DNA of 64,000 bases from JANXQG01 sp963709175 (GCA_963709175.1 CAVPVK010000013.1:432979-496978), one strand, 5' to 3'. Positions 24,890 to 35,012 are shown, counted from the stretch's first letter. The notes: generated from the letters alone by a model not told the origin. Numbers and translations are program-made.

Positions 24890-25372
24890 ATGGAATCGTC
24901 CCTGAAACCCATGGCCCGCATTCTCCTGGTCGATGACGACCCCGGCGACGTGATGCTGATGCTCGCCGCCCTGGCCGACATGGGGTTGGCGGACCAGGTC
25001 TTCGTGGTCAACGACGGCGTTCAGGCGCTGGACTACCTGCACGCCCGCGAGGCATTCCGCCATCGTTCGCCGGGGCATCCGGCGGTGGTGGTCCTGGACG
25101 TCAAGCTGCCGTTGGTCGACGGCTTCGAGGTCCTCTCGCAGATCCGCGCCCATGCGTCCACCACGCTCTTGCCGGTGGTCGTGCTGACCTCCTCGAGCCA
25201 GCCTCGCGACCTGCAGCGGGCCTATGAACTGGGCGCCAACGGTTACGTGGTCAAGACCATCGACTTCGCGGCGAGCAACGCCGCCTTGCAGTCCATCGCC
25301 CGTTTCTGGGCGCTGGCCAACGAGCCGCCGCCGGGCAGTCTGCCGCGGGTCCGGGCCACTGTCAGTGTCTGA
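24890..25372 (+). CDS. Single-domain response regulator (Rcp1-like)
   Basis: A 160-residue stand-alone receiver domain. LLVDDDPGDV carries the acidic pocket, VVLDVKLPLVDG the acceptor Asp70, VLTSSSQPRD the switch Thr/Ser, and GYVVKTIDF the conserved Lys. The 'DDDPGDV' start and the extended alpha4 region are typical of Rcp1-type regulators paired with SHDLRAPL-type kinases such as the preceding gene. No output domain is present, so it acts by protein contact or as a phosphate shuttle. It starts 18 nt after the kinase and ends 8 nt before the next kinase. Confidence 0.93.
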   Translation: MESSLKPMARILLVDDDPGDVMLMLAALADMGLADQVFVVNDGVQALDYLHAREAFRHRSPGHPAVVVLDVKLPLVDGFEVLSQIRAHASTTLLPVVVLTSSSQPRDLQRAYELGANGYVVKTIDFAASNAALQSIARFWALANEPPPGSLPRVRATVSV

Positions 25373-25380
25373 GGCGCATC

Positions 25381-27806
25381 ATGAAGTCCAGCTTGCGGAT
25401 CGTGTATCTGGAAGACGACCCCGGCGACGTGCGGTTGGTGCGCGACACCCTCCGCGACGACGGCCTCCGCGTGGAACTGGTGGCGGTCGATAACCGCGAC
25501 AACTTTGTCGCCGCCCTGAGGCAGGGGGCGGACCTGATCCTCGCCGACTACGCCCTGCCGACCTTCGACGGCGTGGAGGCCCTGGAGCTGTATCGCGCCT
25601 ACTGCCCGTCTTGTCCTTTCGTCTTCGTCACCGGCGCGCTGGGTGAGGAGCGGGCGATCGAAATGCTCAAGAGCGGCGCCACGGATTATGTCCTCAAAGA
25701 CCGCCTCAACCGCCTCGGCACGGCAGTCCGTCGCGCCATGGCGGAGGCCGAGGACGCCGCCGCGCGGAAGCAGACGGAAGCCGCCCTGCGGCAGAAACAG
25801 CGAGAGCTCTCCGAGGCCCAACGCATCGCCCGGCTCGGTAGCTGGTACTGGGACGCGATCAGCGACGTCACCGTCGGGTCGGAGGAGCTGTTCCGCATTT
25901 ACGGGCTCGATCCCTGCACGCATCGCTTGCCGGCCTTCAACGAGCAAAAAGGCAGCTTCTACTCCCCACAACACTGGGAGCAGCTGCATGCCGCCATGCA
26001 AGAGACCCTGCGGACGGGCAAGGACTACGAGTTGGACGTGCCGGCCTTCCGCCACGGCGCCGTCACCTGGATCACCACGCGCGGCGAGGCGGTCCGCGAC
26101 GCCACCGGCCGCATCGTCGGCCTCCGCGGCACAATCCAGGACATCACCGAGCGGAGGCGGTTCGAAGAGGCCTTGGCCGCAGCCAAAGCCGCCGCGGAGG
26201 CCGCCAACCAGGCCAAGAGCCAGTTCCTGGCCAACATGAGCCACGAGCTCCGCACACCTTTGAACGCCATTCTGGGCATGACCGAACTGGCCCTCGGCGA
26301 GGAACTATCGACCACGATCCGCGAGTATCTGCAGACCACCAAGCAGTCGGCAGATAGCCTGCTGGAGCTCCTCAACGAGATCCTCGATTTGGCCCGCATC
26401 GAGGCCGGCGCCCTGCAACTTGAATCGATCGCCTTCGACCTCCGCAAGACCGTCGAGCAGGTCGTGAAGATGCTCAGCGGACGGGCCCACGAAAAAGGGC
26501 TGCGGCTGCTCTGCGACCTGGGCGACCTGCCCACGCGCTTGGTGGGCGATCCTCTGCGGCTGCGGCAGATTCTGATGAACCTGGCCGGCAACGCCGTCAA
26601 GTTCACCAACCACGGCCAGGTAGTCATTCAGCGCCGTAGTGAAACCGGCGGAACAAGCGCAGCAGCTGCTCTTCGAATTCGCCGTGGCCGACACGGGCAT
26701 CGGCATCGCGCCGGAGTACCAGGGGCGGATCTTCGCCCCCTTCATGCAGGCCGACTCCTCGACCACCCGCGAGTTTGGCGGATCGGGCCTGGGATTGACC
26801 ATCACTCGCCAACTCGTGGCCCTCATGGGCGGCCGGATTTGGGTGGAAAGCGAGCCGGGCAAGGGCAGCACTTTTCGTTTTACGGCCCGCTTTTCGCGCA
26901 GGAAGAGGCGGTTGACGAAACCCCGGGCTTGCCCGCAGCGGGTCGCGAGGCGCTCCGCGACAAACCGGTGCTGATTGTCGCCGACGACGCTACGAGCACC
27001 GAATCCTGGCTGACACCTTCCGCCGCTGGTCGATGCGGCCGGAAACCGCCAGCGATCCAGCCACGGCTTGGGCGCTGGCCTCCCAGGCCGCCGAGCAGGG
27101 CCGCGGCTACCACTTATTCGTTGTCGATGCCCTGACGCCCGGATTCGACGCCTTTGCCTTTTCCCAGCGGCTGCGGCGCGAACGAGCAATTGCCGCCCCG
27201 ATATTGTTGGTGCTCTCGGCCGCGCTTCGCCGCAGCCAGGCCCAGCGCTGCCAGGAGTTGGGCCTGCACTGCATGGAATCGCCCGTCTCGCAGTCATCGC
27301 TTTTCAACGTCGTCGTCGAGGCTTTAGGACTACAGCCGAAGCCCGTCTCGCCCGTCGCCGCCGAGGTCCTCGACGAAACCCCGCCGCGACGGCTGCGGGT
27401 TCTTCTGGCCGAGGACACGCGGGCGAATCAGATACTCGTGGCCTTCGCCCTGCAAAAGCGGGGACACAGCCTCGAGGTGGTGCAGAATGGGCAGCAGGCC
27501 CTGGAGGCAGTCAACCAGGGCGATTTCGACGTGGTGCTGATGGACGTGCAAATGCCCGTCATGGACGGCATCGACGCCACGCGGGCGATCCGCCAGTTGG
27601 CCGATCCCCGCAAGGCCCGCGTGCCCATCATTGCCATGACAGCCCAGGCCTTCCAGGGCGACGCCGACCGCTGCCTGGCGGCCGGCATGAACAACTATCT
27701 CTCGAAGCCGGTAGTCTTGCGGCATATGATCGAGATGGTGGAAAACGTCAGTGCATCGACAGCATTTGCCCCAGCAGGATCTTCGCCGCCAGAGAAAGTC
27801 CGATGA
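25381..27806 (+). CDS. Hybrid kinase REC-PAS-HisKA-HATPase-REC-REC (three frameshifts)
   Basis: Soluble hybrid kinase of about 808 residues after joining frames. Receiver 1: YLEDDPGDVRL with acceptor Asp56 (LADYALP). PAS: RIARLGSWYWDAISDV to RGTIQDITERRRFEE. HisKA: MSHELRTPLNAI (His288). HATPase: LAGNAVKFTNHG, ADTGIGIAPEY and GGSGLGLTIT. A divergent receiver (LFVVDALTPGFDAF) and a canonical one (VLLAEDTRANQ, VLMDVQMPVMDG, YLSKPV) end the protein. Frames break near 26633 (extra C in GCGCCGTAG), 26895 (missing G) and 26994 (missing G); correcting each restores an unbroken family sequence. The 3' end overlaps the convergent TauE gene by 59 bp. Confidence 0.88.
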
Positions 27807-28581
27807 GGATCACCAGGCGGCGGACATTCTTCTGCCCGAGACGGCGGGCCGTGCCGGCGCCGGCATAGCCGCCGAAAATGGCCCCCGCCGCCATCAGCCC
27901 GGCGATCGGCCAGTTGATCAGCCCCTCGGCGATAAAAATTGCGGCCGCGATGCCGTTGATAAAAATTGAATTGAGATTCTTGATGGCGTTGGCCTGGTGG
28001 ATGTTCGTGAAGCCCAGCAGTCCATAAGCGGCCAGCATGAGGATGCCGATGCCCGCCCCGAAGTAGCCGCCGTAGACGCCGATGAGGAACTGCGAGACCA
28101 GCACGATGCCCCAGCGAAGCGGTGTGGCGGCATATCCGAAGACGGCCGGTTCGGCAGCGGGCCGGGCCTCCTTCTCCGTGAGTCCCCCTCGCCGCCCCAG
28201 CCAGCGAGAGAGCGGCTCCTGCACGATGAACAGTCCCGTAGCCAGGAGGATCAGATAAGGCACCAGGAGGGCGAAGGTCGATTCCGCGGTTCTCACCAGC
28301 AACACCGCGCCCAGCACGCCGCCCAGGAAGCTGGGGATCGAGAGCAAGAAGACCTCGCGGCGATGGTAGCCCAGTTCCGAGCGATAGCCCCAGAAGCTGC
28401 TCAGGGCCCCCGGCCAGATGGCGACGGTATTGGTGGCGTTGGCGACGATGGCCGTGATCTGCGGTTGGCCGACCAGCATGAGCGTAGGAAAGCTCAGCAG
28501 CGTGCCTCCGCCCGCCACGGCGTTGATCGCACCCGCCAGGACAGACGCGAAGAACAAGATCAGCAGATCGAGCCAAGACAT
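27748..28581 (-). CDS. TauE/SafE family membrane transporter
   Basis: A 277-residue inner-membrane protein of the sulfite exporter TauE/SafE (DUF81) family. It has eight predicted helices arranged as two homologous halves, each with a GG-rich opening: INAVAGGGTLLSFPTLML in the first and GVYGGYFGAGIGILMLAA in the second. Members export or import sulfoacetate, sulfite or other small organic anions; the substrate here is unknown. It starts 10 nt after the SPFH gene stop on the same strand, so it belongs to the gntR-SPFH-tauE operon. Its 3' end overlaps the hybrid kinase gene on the other strand. Confidence 0.9.
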   Translation of the reverse strand: MSWLDLLILFFASVLAGAINAVAGGGTLLSFPTLMLVGQPQITAIVANATNTVAIWPGALSSFWGYRSELGYHRREVFLLSIPSFLGGVLGAVLLVRTAESTFALLVPYLILLATGLFIVQEPLSRWLGRRGGLTEKEARPAAEPAVFGYAATPLRWGIVLVSQFLIGVYGGYFGAGIGILMLAAYGLLGFTNIHQANAIKNLNSIFINGIAAAIFIAEGLINWPIAGLMAAGAIFGGYAGAGTARRLGQKNVRRLVILIGLSLAAKILLGQMLSMH

Positions 28582-28591
28582 TCGATACTCG

Positions 28592-29539
28592 CTATTTCAC
28601 CCGATCCTCTTTTCCTTCGGCCAGCGCCTGCTGCCTCAAAGCGGCGGCGCCCAACAGTCCGCCCATCCCCATCGACTCGACGGCCGTGCTGGGAACGAGC
28701 ATCAACGCGCCTTTCTCCTTGAGCCCTTCATAGAGCATGTTCATCGCCCGCAGGTGGAGGGCCGTCGGATTGACGGTGTAGGACTTGGCGGCCGTTTCGA
28801 AGAGATGGGCGATTTCCACTTCCGCTTCGCCGAGGATGATGCGAGCCTGCTTTTCGCGGGCTGCCTGGGCCTCGCGCGACATGGCGTCCTGCAGCGAGTC
28901 GGGGATAACGACGTCCCGCATCTCGACAGATTGCACCGTCACGCCCCAGGGATTGGTCCGATCGTCGATCAACTTCTGCAACTCCAACTCGATCTGCTCG
29001 CGGCCACGGAGCAGATTGGTCAGCGACGTGCGGCCGATGATGTCCCGCAGCGCCGTCTGCGCGGCCCAACTCACCGCCTGCTGGTAATCCTGCACTTCCA
29101 AGGCGGCCTTTTCCGGATCGTAGACCATCCAGAAGAGCACGGCATCGACGTTGACCGGCACGGCGTCTGAAGTCAGCGTTTGCTCGGCGGCGAAATTCGT
29201 GGTGATCGTCCGCTGGTCGATCCACACGGCGACCACGTCCACCAACGGGACGATCCAAAAGAGGCCCGGCCCGCGATAGCCGACGTACCGCCCCAAACGC
29301 AAGACCACGGCGCGCTCCCATTGGGAAGCGATCTTCGGCGAAAGACTCGCCAGCCAGCCCAGCAAGATACCCCCGACGACCGGCCAGGGCGCCTGGGCGT
29401 GCCAGGTCCAAAGGGCTCCAACGACCGCCGGAACCAGGAAGAGGACCGCAGCCACGACATTGACGCGGACCTGGGGGAAATTGAGGTTGATGTTCACTTT
29501 TTTCGCAGCGCTCTTGTCAGTGCTCATTTCACCGGCCAT
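28592..29539 (-). CDS. SPFH/Band 7 (slipin/stomatin-like) membrane protein
   Basis: A 315-residue membrane protein. An N-terminal helical hairpin (VNVVAAVLFLVPAVVGALW and VVGGILLGWLASL) precedes the SPFH core: ERAVVLRLGRYVGYRGPGLFWIVPLVD, then SDAVPVNVDAVLFWMV and RTSLTNLLRGREQIE, with the coiled coil MSREAQAAREKQARIILGEAEV. Slipins form oligomeric microdomains and regulate membrane proteases or channels. I chose the start 29539 because GGAG lies 7 nt upstream; the coding sequence then overlaps the GntR gene by 11 bp, implying translational coupling. The usual slipin partner, an NfeD protease, is absent here; a TauE transporter is downstream instead. Confidence 0.92.
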   Translation of the reverse strand: MAGEMSTDKSAAKKVNINLNFPQVRVNVVAAVLFLVPAVVGALWTWHAQAPWPVVGGILLGWLASLSPKIASQWERAVVLRLGRYVGYRGPGLFWIVPLVDVVAVWIDQRTITTNFAAEQTLTSDAVPVNVDAVLFWMVYDPEKAALEVQDYQQAVSWAAQTALRDIIGRTSLTNLLRGREQIELELQKLIDDRTNPWGVTVQSVEMRDVVIPDSLQDAMSREAQAAREKQARIILGEAEVEIAHLFETAAKSYTVNPTALHLRAMNMLYEGLKEKGALMLVPSTAVESMGMGGLLGAAALRQQALAEGKEDRVK

Positions 29540-29939
29540 GGACTTTCTCCTGAAGTTGTGAGAAGACATGTTGGATTTCGGGCAGCAATTCGTCTTTCGT
29601 GAACCCTTTCGCCAAGGCATCGGCCAAGAAGCGTTCGGCCAGTGCCCGGAGTTCTTTTTTCCGCCCCGAGGGCGAAGCCGCAGTCTCGGCGTCCGGCAGG
29701 GCCTCGACAAAAGTGCCGACGCCGCGCCGCGTGCTGAGGATCCCTTGGCGTTCCAACTCCGCGTAGACCCGCGCGACCGTGTTGGCGTTCATCCGCAAAT
29801 CGACCGCCAGTTGGCGGACCGTCGGCAAGCGGTCGCCAGGTTGGAGCCTGCGGAGTGTGACGGCCGACTTTATGGCGCGTTCCAATTGCGCGTAGAGCGG
29901 CAAGGGATCATTGTGCTCGATGACGAAAATCGAGGTCAT
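29529..29939 (-). CDS. GntR family transcriptional regulator, YtrA-like
   Basis: A 136-residue regulator with a winged helix at residues 10-75 (PLYAQLERAIKSAVTLRRLQ, then LPTVRQLAVDLRMNANTVARVY, ELERQGILSTRRGVGTFV) and a short helical C-terminus of about 55 residues. The short tail without an effector domain is the YtrA subfamily layout, whose members usually repress their own operon of membrane-transport genes. A perfect 10-bp inverted repeat starts 2 nt upstream of the ATG, a clear autoregulatory site. The gene overlaps the SPFH gene, so the regulator controls gntR-SPFH-tauE by inference. Confidence 0.93.
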   Translation of the reverse strand: MTSIFVIEHNDPLPLYAQLERAIKSAVTLRRLQPGDRLPTVRQLAVDLRMNANTVARVYAELERQGILSTRRGVGTFVEALPDAETAASPSGRKKELRALAERFLADALAKGFTKDELLPEIQHVFSQLQEKVHGR

Positions 29940-29940
29940 A

Positions 29941-29966
29941 GTTCTATTGTACTAAAACAATAGAAC
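29941..29966. promoter_or_regulatory. Operator palindrome for the GntR regulator
   Basis: Perfect 10-bp inverted repeat GTTCTATTGT (29941-29950) and ACAATAGAAC (29957-29966) around a 6-nt spacer. It fills almost the whole 30-nt gap between the GntR start and the stop of the upstream hydrolase gene. The AT-rich arms stand out in a high-GC genome. Binding here would block the operon promoter or transcription start; operator function is inferred from symmetry and position. Confidence 0.75.
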
Positions 29967-29969
29967 AAG

Positions 29970-30896
29970 TCAAGCCGGTTTCAACCAGCGGTCGAACCAT
30001 TCCACCGCCCGGCGGGCCAATTCGCCGTCGAAGTCCAGCCACAGCGATTCGTGGCCTCGCAGGGGAAACGTCACCAGGTCGCAATGCCCGGCCCCTTCCT
30101 GCTGTAGCAGCAGGCTGTTCCAGTAGGGAACGATCCAGTCGTCGGTGCCGTGCATCAAGAGTACCGGCGCGGTGGTGCGAGCGATGGCGTCGGCGGCATC
30201 GGACATACCGGGATCGAAGCCGGCCTCTTCGCCCGCCTCGGCCAGCGCCTCGTCGAAGGTCTGGCGGGGCACCATGGGCACCCAGTGGGCCAGCTCGGGC
30301 CGCACCATGCCGAAGGGCTCGACGGCCACCACAGCCCGCACCCGCTGATCCAACGCCGCCAGGTGGATCGAGGTCGTGGCCCCGTAGGACACGCCATACA
30401 CGCCGATCGGCCCCGCGACCAGGCCGCGCCGGAAAAGGGCGTCGATGACCTGGGAAAAGTCTCGCGCCTCTTGGGTGCCGTAGGTGAGGTACTCGCCCGT
30501 CGAGCGGCCATGCCCACGGAGATCGACGAGTACGCCTCGGTAGCCGGCCGCAGCCAGGCGATGGGCCGTGTGGAGCATGGTCAGGCTGCGGCCGAAGATG
30601 CCATGGATGACGAGGATCGTGCCTTTTGCCGACGTTTGGTCCGGCCCTAGAGTCGGTTCCACGACAGAAACGGCAATCACCGCCTTGGGCGGTCCGACGG
30701 GCACCATGAACTGCCGATCGGTGCCGATGGCCTCGATGGGCGGCAAGGGGTTGCCCTCGCTCACCAAGGGATTGAAGCGGTTGGGTGTGCTCACCGCCAT
30801 CATCGCCAGCGGGCGATCGCAGGCCAGGAGCAATAACAGCAGCGCAAGGCAAGAAGCCCCCTTGGTGAGAATCGACACGCGACGACGGGCGAGCAT
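29970..30896 (-). CDS. Lipoprotein alpha/beta hydrolase
   Basis: A 308-residue exported alpha/beta hydrolase. The N-terminal LALLLLLLACDRP has a lipobox-like LLAC, so membrane anchoring by lipidation is likely. The catalytic set is visible: oxyanion strand ILVIHGIFGRS, nucleophile elbow GVSYGA (Ser), acid in LMHGTDDWIVP and His in LRGHESLW. A cap region lies between about 205 and 245. Substrate unknown; an esterase or lipase on the periplasmic side is plausible. It precedes the GntR operon by 30 nt on the same strand, and read-through into that operon is possible. Confidence 0.88.
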   Translation of the reverse strand: MLARRRVSILTKGASCLALLLLLLACDRPLAMMAVSTPNRFNPLVSEGNPLPPIEAIGTDRQFMVPVGPPKAVIAVSVVEPTLGPDQTSAKGTILVIHGIFGRSLTMLHTAHRLAAAGYRGVLVDLRGHGRSTGEYLTYGTQEARDFSQVIDALFRRGLVAGPIGVYGVSYGATTSIHLAALDQRVRAVVAVEPFGMVRPELAHWVPMVPRQTFDEALAEAGEEAGFDPGMSDAADAIARTTAPVLLMHGTDDWIVPYWNSLLLQQEGAGHCDLVTFPLRGHESLWLDFDGELARRAVEWFDRWLKPA

Positions 30897-30965
30897 TGCG
30901 ACTCCTGCTTTTCGAGCAGACGGTCTTATACGCTTCCCCCCGGTGGGGAGTCAAGGGCAGGCCGC

Positions 30966-31441
30966 TCAGTCGTCCAAACCTTGCGGTTCCGCCCCGCCCT
31001 TGGTTTGCGATTCGAGATACGCGCTGAGCATGATTTGGGCCGCCAGCTTGTCGAGCCGCTGCTTGCGTTGCTTGCTCGTCAGCTCAGCGGCCATCAGCAG
31101 CTCCTCAGCCTGCACGCTCGTGAACCGCTCGTCGAAGAACTCCACCGGAAGCGACGTGACTTCAGCTAGCCACTGGCCGAAGCGCCGGGCTTCCTGCGAT
31201 TTGTCGCTCTCCCGGCCGTCGAGATGCACTGGCAGGCCTACAACCCACAAGCACGATCCGCTCGTCCCTGCGCAAGCTGCTGGAAATACTTCGCATCGAG
31301 TTGAGCGTTGCGGCGGGCGTAAATCTCCAGCGGACTGGCCATCGTGCGATCGGGATCGGTCATCGCTAACCCAATTCTAACCGTCCCGTAATCAACTCCA
31401 CATATTCGGCCCAATGGCGGTTGTGGAAAGTCGCTGGGCAT
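30966..31441 (-). CDS. ruvX: Putative pre-16S rRNA nuclease / Holliday junction resolvase-like RuvX (frameshifted)
   Basis: YqgF-type RNase H fold nuclease for 16S rRNA 5' maturation. The N-terminal part has the first acidic residue in RICGVDYGTVRIGLAMTD. The C-terminal part has LPVHLDG, FFDERFTSVQAEELL with the second acid, and DKLAAQIMLSAYLES with the third. The halves are in different frames; two extra bases near 31255 and 31268 explain the break and restore QDERIVLWVVGLPVHLDG-like sequence. Length of about 157 residues when joined. The two-base correction is inferred from family conservation. Confidence 0.85.
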
Positions 31442-31544
31442 CGACGGTAATTTGGAAAGGCCGACCTGGAAGTCGGTAAAATTGTTGTTGGTAAGTGCCG
31501 TTCATGGTAGACTGACCCGCGTACTCAAACAAGAGAGGTGCCCT

Positions 31545-34040
31545 ATGCCGTCGCCGGTATTGCGAAGTATATTTTGCCAGATTTCTTGTCTATTGATTCC
31601 CGCCGCGCTGGTCGGTTCAACCGCGACTGCACAGGCCGTCACCCCGCAATCGGGCACCAAGCTGTTCAACGGTTGGACCATCACCCCAGCCGGGACCATG
31701 ATCGCCCTTGATCACCTGGAACGTGCTTGTGCAGGATCCCGATTTTGTCAAGCCCGCCGGTGGAATGACCAGCGACCTGCCGCTGAAGATGATCGTCTCG
31801 CCCGATGGCAAGGTGCTGCTGGCCGCCTGTGCCGGATTCAACAACACGGGCCTGGCCGTGATCGAGATGGCGGCGAAGAAGGTCGTGCAGTTCTTCCCGC
31901 TGCCGCGACTGTGGAACGGCCTGGCCTTCAGCGGTGATGGCAAGCGGGTTTTCCTGGCCGGCGGCAACTCCGGCAAGATCCTCGTCTTTGCTTATAAGAA
32001 TGGCAAGCTGACGCCGGGCGAGGCAGTCAAGCCGGCCCCCGACGAACGCGAGCGCATTCCTGGCGGGCATCGCCGTCGATCCCAAGTCCGGCAAGCTGTA
32101 CGTCGCCAACGAGGCCAACCACGAGGTTTGGGTGCTCGATCCCAAGAGTCTGGCCTGCGAGGCGTCGATCCCCGTCGGGCAGCACCCGCATTCCTGCGTC
32201 TTCGGCGCCGACGGCAATCCATCTCTATGTCTCGAACTGGGGCAGCCGCAGCGTGAGCATCATCGACACGGCTGACCGGCCAGCACCTCCGCGACCAGGC
32301 CGTCGGCATCCGTCCCAACGACATGGCCCTCTCGCCCGACGGCCGGCTGTTCGTGGCCTGCTCGGGCGACAACACGGTCCACGTGATCCAGACGCAGACC
32401 TTGGAGAAAGTGGAGCCGGGGGCCAGTCCCCGGCGGCGTCCGCCGGAAGGAACGCGGGAAATCCTGGCGACTTCGCTCTATCCCGTCTTCGCCGGAAGGC
32501 AGCACGCCCGACGCCGTGGCCGTGGCCCCCGACGGCAAGACGCTGTACGTGGCCAACGCCGACAACAACGACGTGATGGTGGTCGATATCTCCCAGCCGG
32601 GCGAGTCGCGGATCGCCGGCTTCATTCCCGTGGGCTGGTATCCGACGGCGCTGGCCGTCTCGCCCGACAGCGGCACGTTGTGGATCGCCAACGGCAAGGG
32701 GGTTCGCTCGCAGCCGAGCTACCCGCCGCGGGTGCCGCGGAAGGCCGGCGCACGGCGTGGCCTTCGATCATCCGGGCAAGCTCTTCGAGGGCTCGATCGC
32801 CGTGATGCCGCGGCCCGACGCTGCCGCCCTGGCGCGGTACACGCAGCAGGTCAGGCAGAACTCGCCCTACACGCCGCAGACGATCCACCGCGCGGCGGCC
32901 AAGAGCGATTGCTGCATTCCCGACAAGACCGGCGGCGAGTGCCCGATCAAGTACGTGCTCTACATCATCAAGGAGAACCGCACCTACGACCAGGTGCTTC
33001 GGCGACTTCAAGGACGCCCAAGGCCGCCCGGCGGGCAACGGCGATCCGGCACTGGTGATGTACGGCGAGAACGTCACGCCCAACCACCACCAGTTGGCCC
33101 GCGATTACGTGCTGCTGGACAATTTCTATTGCAACGGCGAAGTGAGCGTCGACGGCCACGACTGGTGCGACGGGGCGATCGTGACCGACTTCAAGCAGCG
33201 GTCCTGGATCATGAGCTATTCCAACCACGGCAACATTGCCCGGCAACGACGAGATGGCCACGCCCGCGGCCGGCTACCTGTGGGACCATCTGCCGCCGCA
33301 ACGGCGTGACGCTTCAAGTGTTACGGCGAGGGCGCCGGCCGCGTGCCCAAGGAGAACCGCGGCACCTGGAAGGGCGGCCGCGACATGGACCGCGTCGACG
33401 GCTGGATTGCCGACCTGCACGCCGCCGAGAAGGACGGCGCATTGCCGCAGTTGGCCGTCATGTCGCTGGGCGAGGACCACACCGTCGGGAACGCGCCCTG
33501 GGCAAGGCCGACGCCCGAGGCCGCCGTGGGCAGCAACGACGTGGCCTTGGGCAAGATCGTCGAGGCGGCCAGCCGCAGCCGCTTCTGGAAGGAGATGGCG
33601 ATCTTCGTCGTGGAGGACGACTCGCAGAACGGTCCGGACCACGTCGATTGCCATCGCACGGTGGCGCTGGTCGTCAGCCCCTGGGCCCGGCGCGGCGTGG
33701 TCGACAGCACGCCACTACACGCAGGTCGGCATGGTGCGGACCATCGAGTTGATCCTCGGCCTGCCGCCGATGACGCAATACGACGCGGCGGCGACGCCCA
33801 TGTTCGGCTGTTTCCAGAAGCAGCCGCAGGTGGTGGCCTACCAGACGCAGCAGCCCAAGGTCGACTTGAACGCCGTGAACAAGCTAAACGCCTTTGGCTG
33901 GAAGGTCTCGGCCACAGATGGATTTCGACGACTACGACCGGGCCGACGAGGACCAACTTAACCGCATCCTCTGGCACGTGGCCAAGGGGGCCGAAACGCC
34001 TTATCCGCCGATTGTGCGGCGGGCGGTGGTGGGACCGTGA
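31545..34040 (+). CDS. Bifunctional YncE-like beta-propeller / alkaline phosphatase-type phosphoesterase, heavily frameshifted
   Basis: Secreted two-domain protein of about 830 residues when joined. The signal peptide is followed by a seven-bladed YncE-like propeller with YVTN-type repeats such as VSPDGKVLLAAC, AVDPKSGKLYVANEANHEV, ALSPDGRLFVACSGDNTVHV and VAPDGKTLYVANADNNDV. The C-terminal phosphoesterase (PF04185-like) has YIIKENRTYDQV, VTPNHHQLARDYVLLDNFYC, EVSVDGHDWCDGAI, and FVVEDDSQNGPDHVDCHR. The ribosome-binding site and ATG at 31545 are good. At least ten frame breaks occur (near 31712, 32045, 32222, 32270, 32505, 32750, 33000, 33240, 33305, 33335, 33712, 33915), far more than in neighbours. 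Consensus error in one patch or true decay are both possible. Confidence 0.75.
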
Positions 34041-34997
34041 TCATTCCAGAACCGGTATCACCGCGCGTTTGCCCTCGATGAATTCCGCGACGATCGCGTT
34101 GGCCAGACGAAGGCGGTCGTTGAGCGGAATATCGTCCCGGTCGTGCATGAGCATCATGCAGACGCTCAGCACGTCGCCCGTCCCAGTCGTGTTCTTGTGA
34201 CTATGGACGGGCACGGCGGGGGCGGTCGTCCATTGACCGCGGCAAGCATATCCCGCCCCGGCGGCCCCCAGGTGGACCACCACCGCGGCGGCACCCCAGG
34301 CGGTGATTCGCTGCAGCGCCGTATCCAGGTCCGGTGCGTCGGCAAACCTGCTCAGCTCGCGGACGTTGCCGTGGACCATGTCGACCCAGGGCAAGATCTG
34401 TCGCACGGAATCCTTGCGCGCGGCGATCGTCGCCGCGTCAGCCGAACCCCAATACGGGTCCCAATTGATGTCCAGCGACGTAGCCACTCCCCGAGCCCGG
34501 GCAGCCTGCAGCAGCAGGGCATTGCCGCCAGCAAGCATCGGCTCGGAGAACCAGACGTCGGCCCGCAGCAGGTGTCGGGCGTCGGTCAGCATTTCCTGAT
34601 CGATGTCGCCCAGGGCCAGGGAGTAGTTGTTCGGCTGGCAACTTACGAAGTGGCGACGGCCGTTTCGATAGCTCAACACGACCGAACTGCCGGTGGCCAG
34701 GTTCGGATCGCGGTGCAACAGCGAGGTCACACCCCGGCGGACCAATGCCCGTTCGAGCCGCTGTCCGAGCGGGTCGTCGCCGACCTTGCCGCCCAGCGGC
34801 ACGTGGGCTCCCAGAGAGGCCGCCGCCAGGGCGCTGTTGGCCGCGCCGCCGCCGATCGTTTCGACAATGCCAGCGGTGGGCGTTTCTCCGTCCTCCAGGA
34901 GGTGTGGCCCGGCGTCGATCGCCGCGATCTTCACGTCCCGACAGATGCTGCCGACGATTGCCAGCCGCCGACCGTGAAAAACCGTCTCGTCGAACAT
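34041..34997 (-). CDS. PfkB family carbohydrate kinase
   Basis: A 318-residue ribokinase-like sugar or nucleoside kinase of the cytosol. Signature 1: ETIGGGAANSALAAASLGAHV with GGKVGDDPLG. Signature 2: NTTGTGDVLSVCMML, containing the GTGD variant of the usual GAGD with the catalytic Asp. It reads intact. The substrate cannot be assigned. It is convergent with the phosphoesterase gene, their stops abutting at 34040/34041, and follows the DUF4058 gene by 15 nt on the same strand. Confidence 0.9.
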   Translation of the reverse strand: MFDETVFHGRRLAIVGSICRDVKIAAIDAGPHLLEDGETPTAGIVETIGGGAANSALAAASLGAHVPLGGKVGDDPLGQRLERALVRRGVTSLLHRDPNLATGSSVVLSYRNGRRHFVSCQPNNYSLALGDIDQEMLTDARHLLRADVWFSEPMLAGGNALLLQAARARGVATSLDINWDPYWGSADAATIAARKDSVRQILPWVDMVHGNVRELSRFADAPDLDTALQRITAWGAAAVVVHLGAAGAGYACRGQWTTAPAVPVHSHKNTTGTGDVLSVCMMLMHDRDDIPLNDRLRLANAIVAEFIEGKRAVIPVLE

Positions 34998-35012
34998 GCG
35001 CCGGGTAATCTC

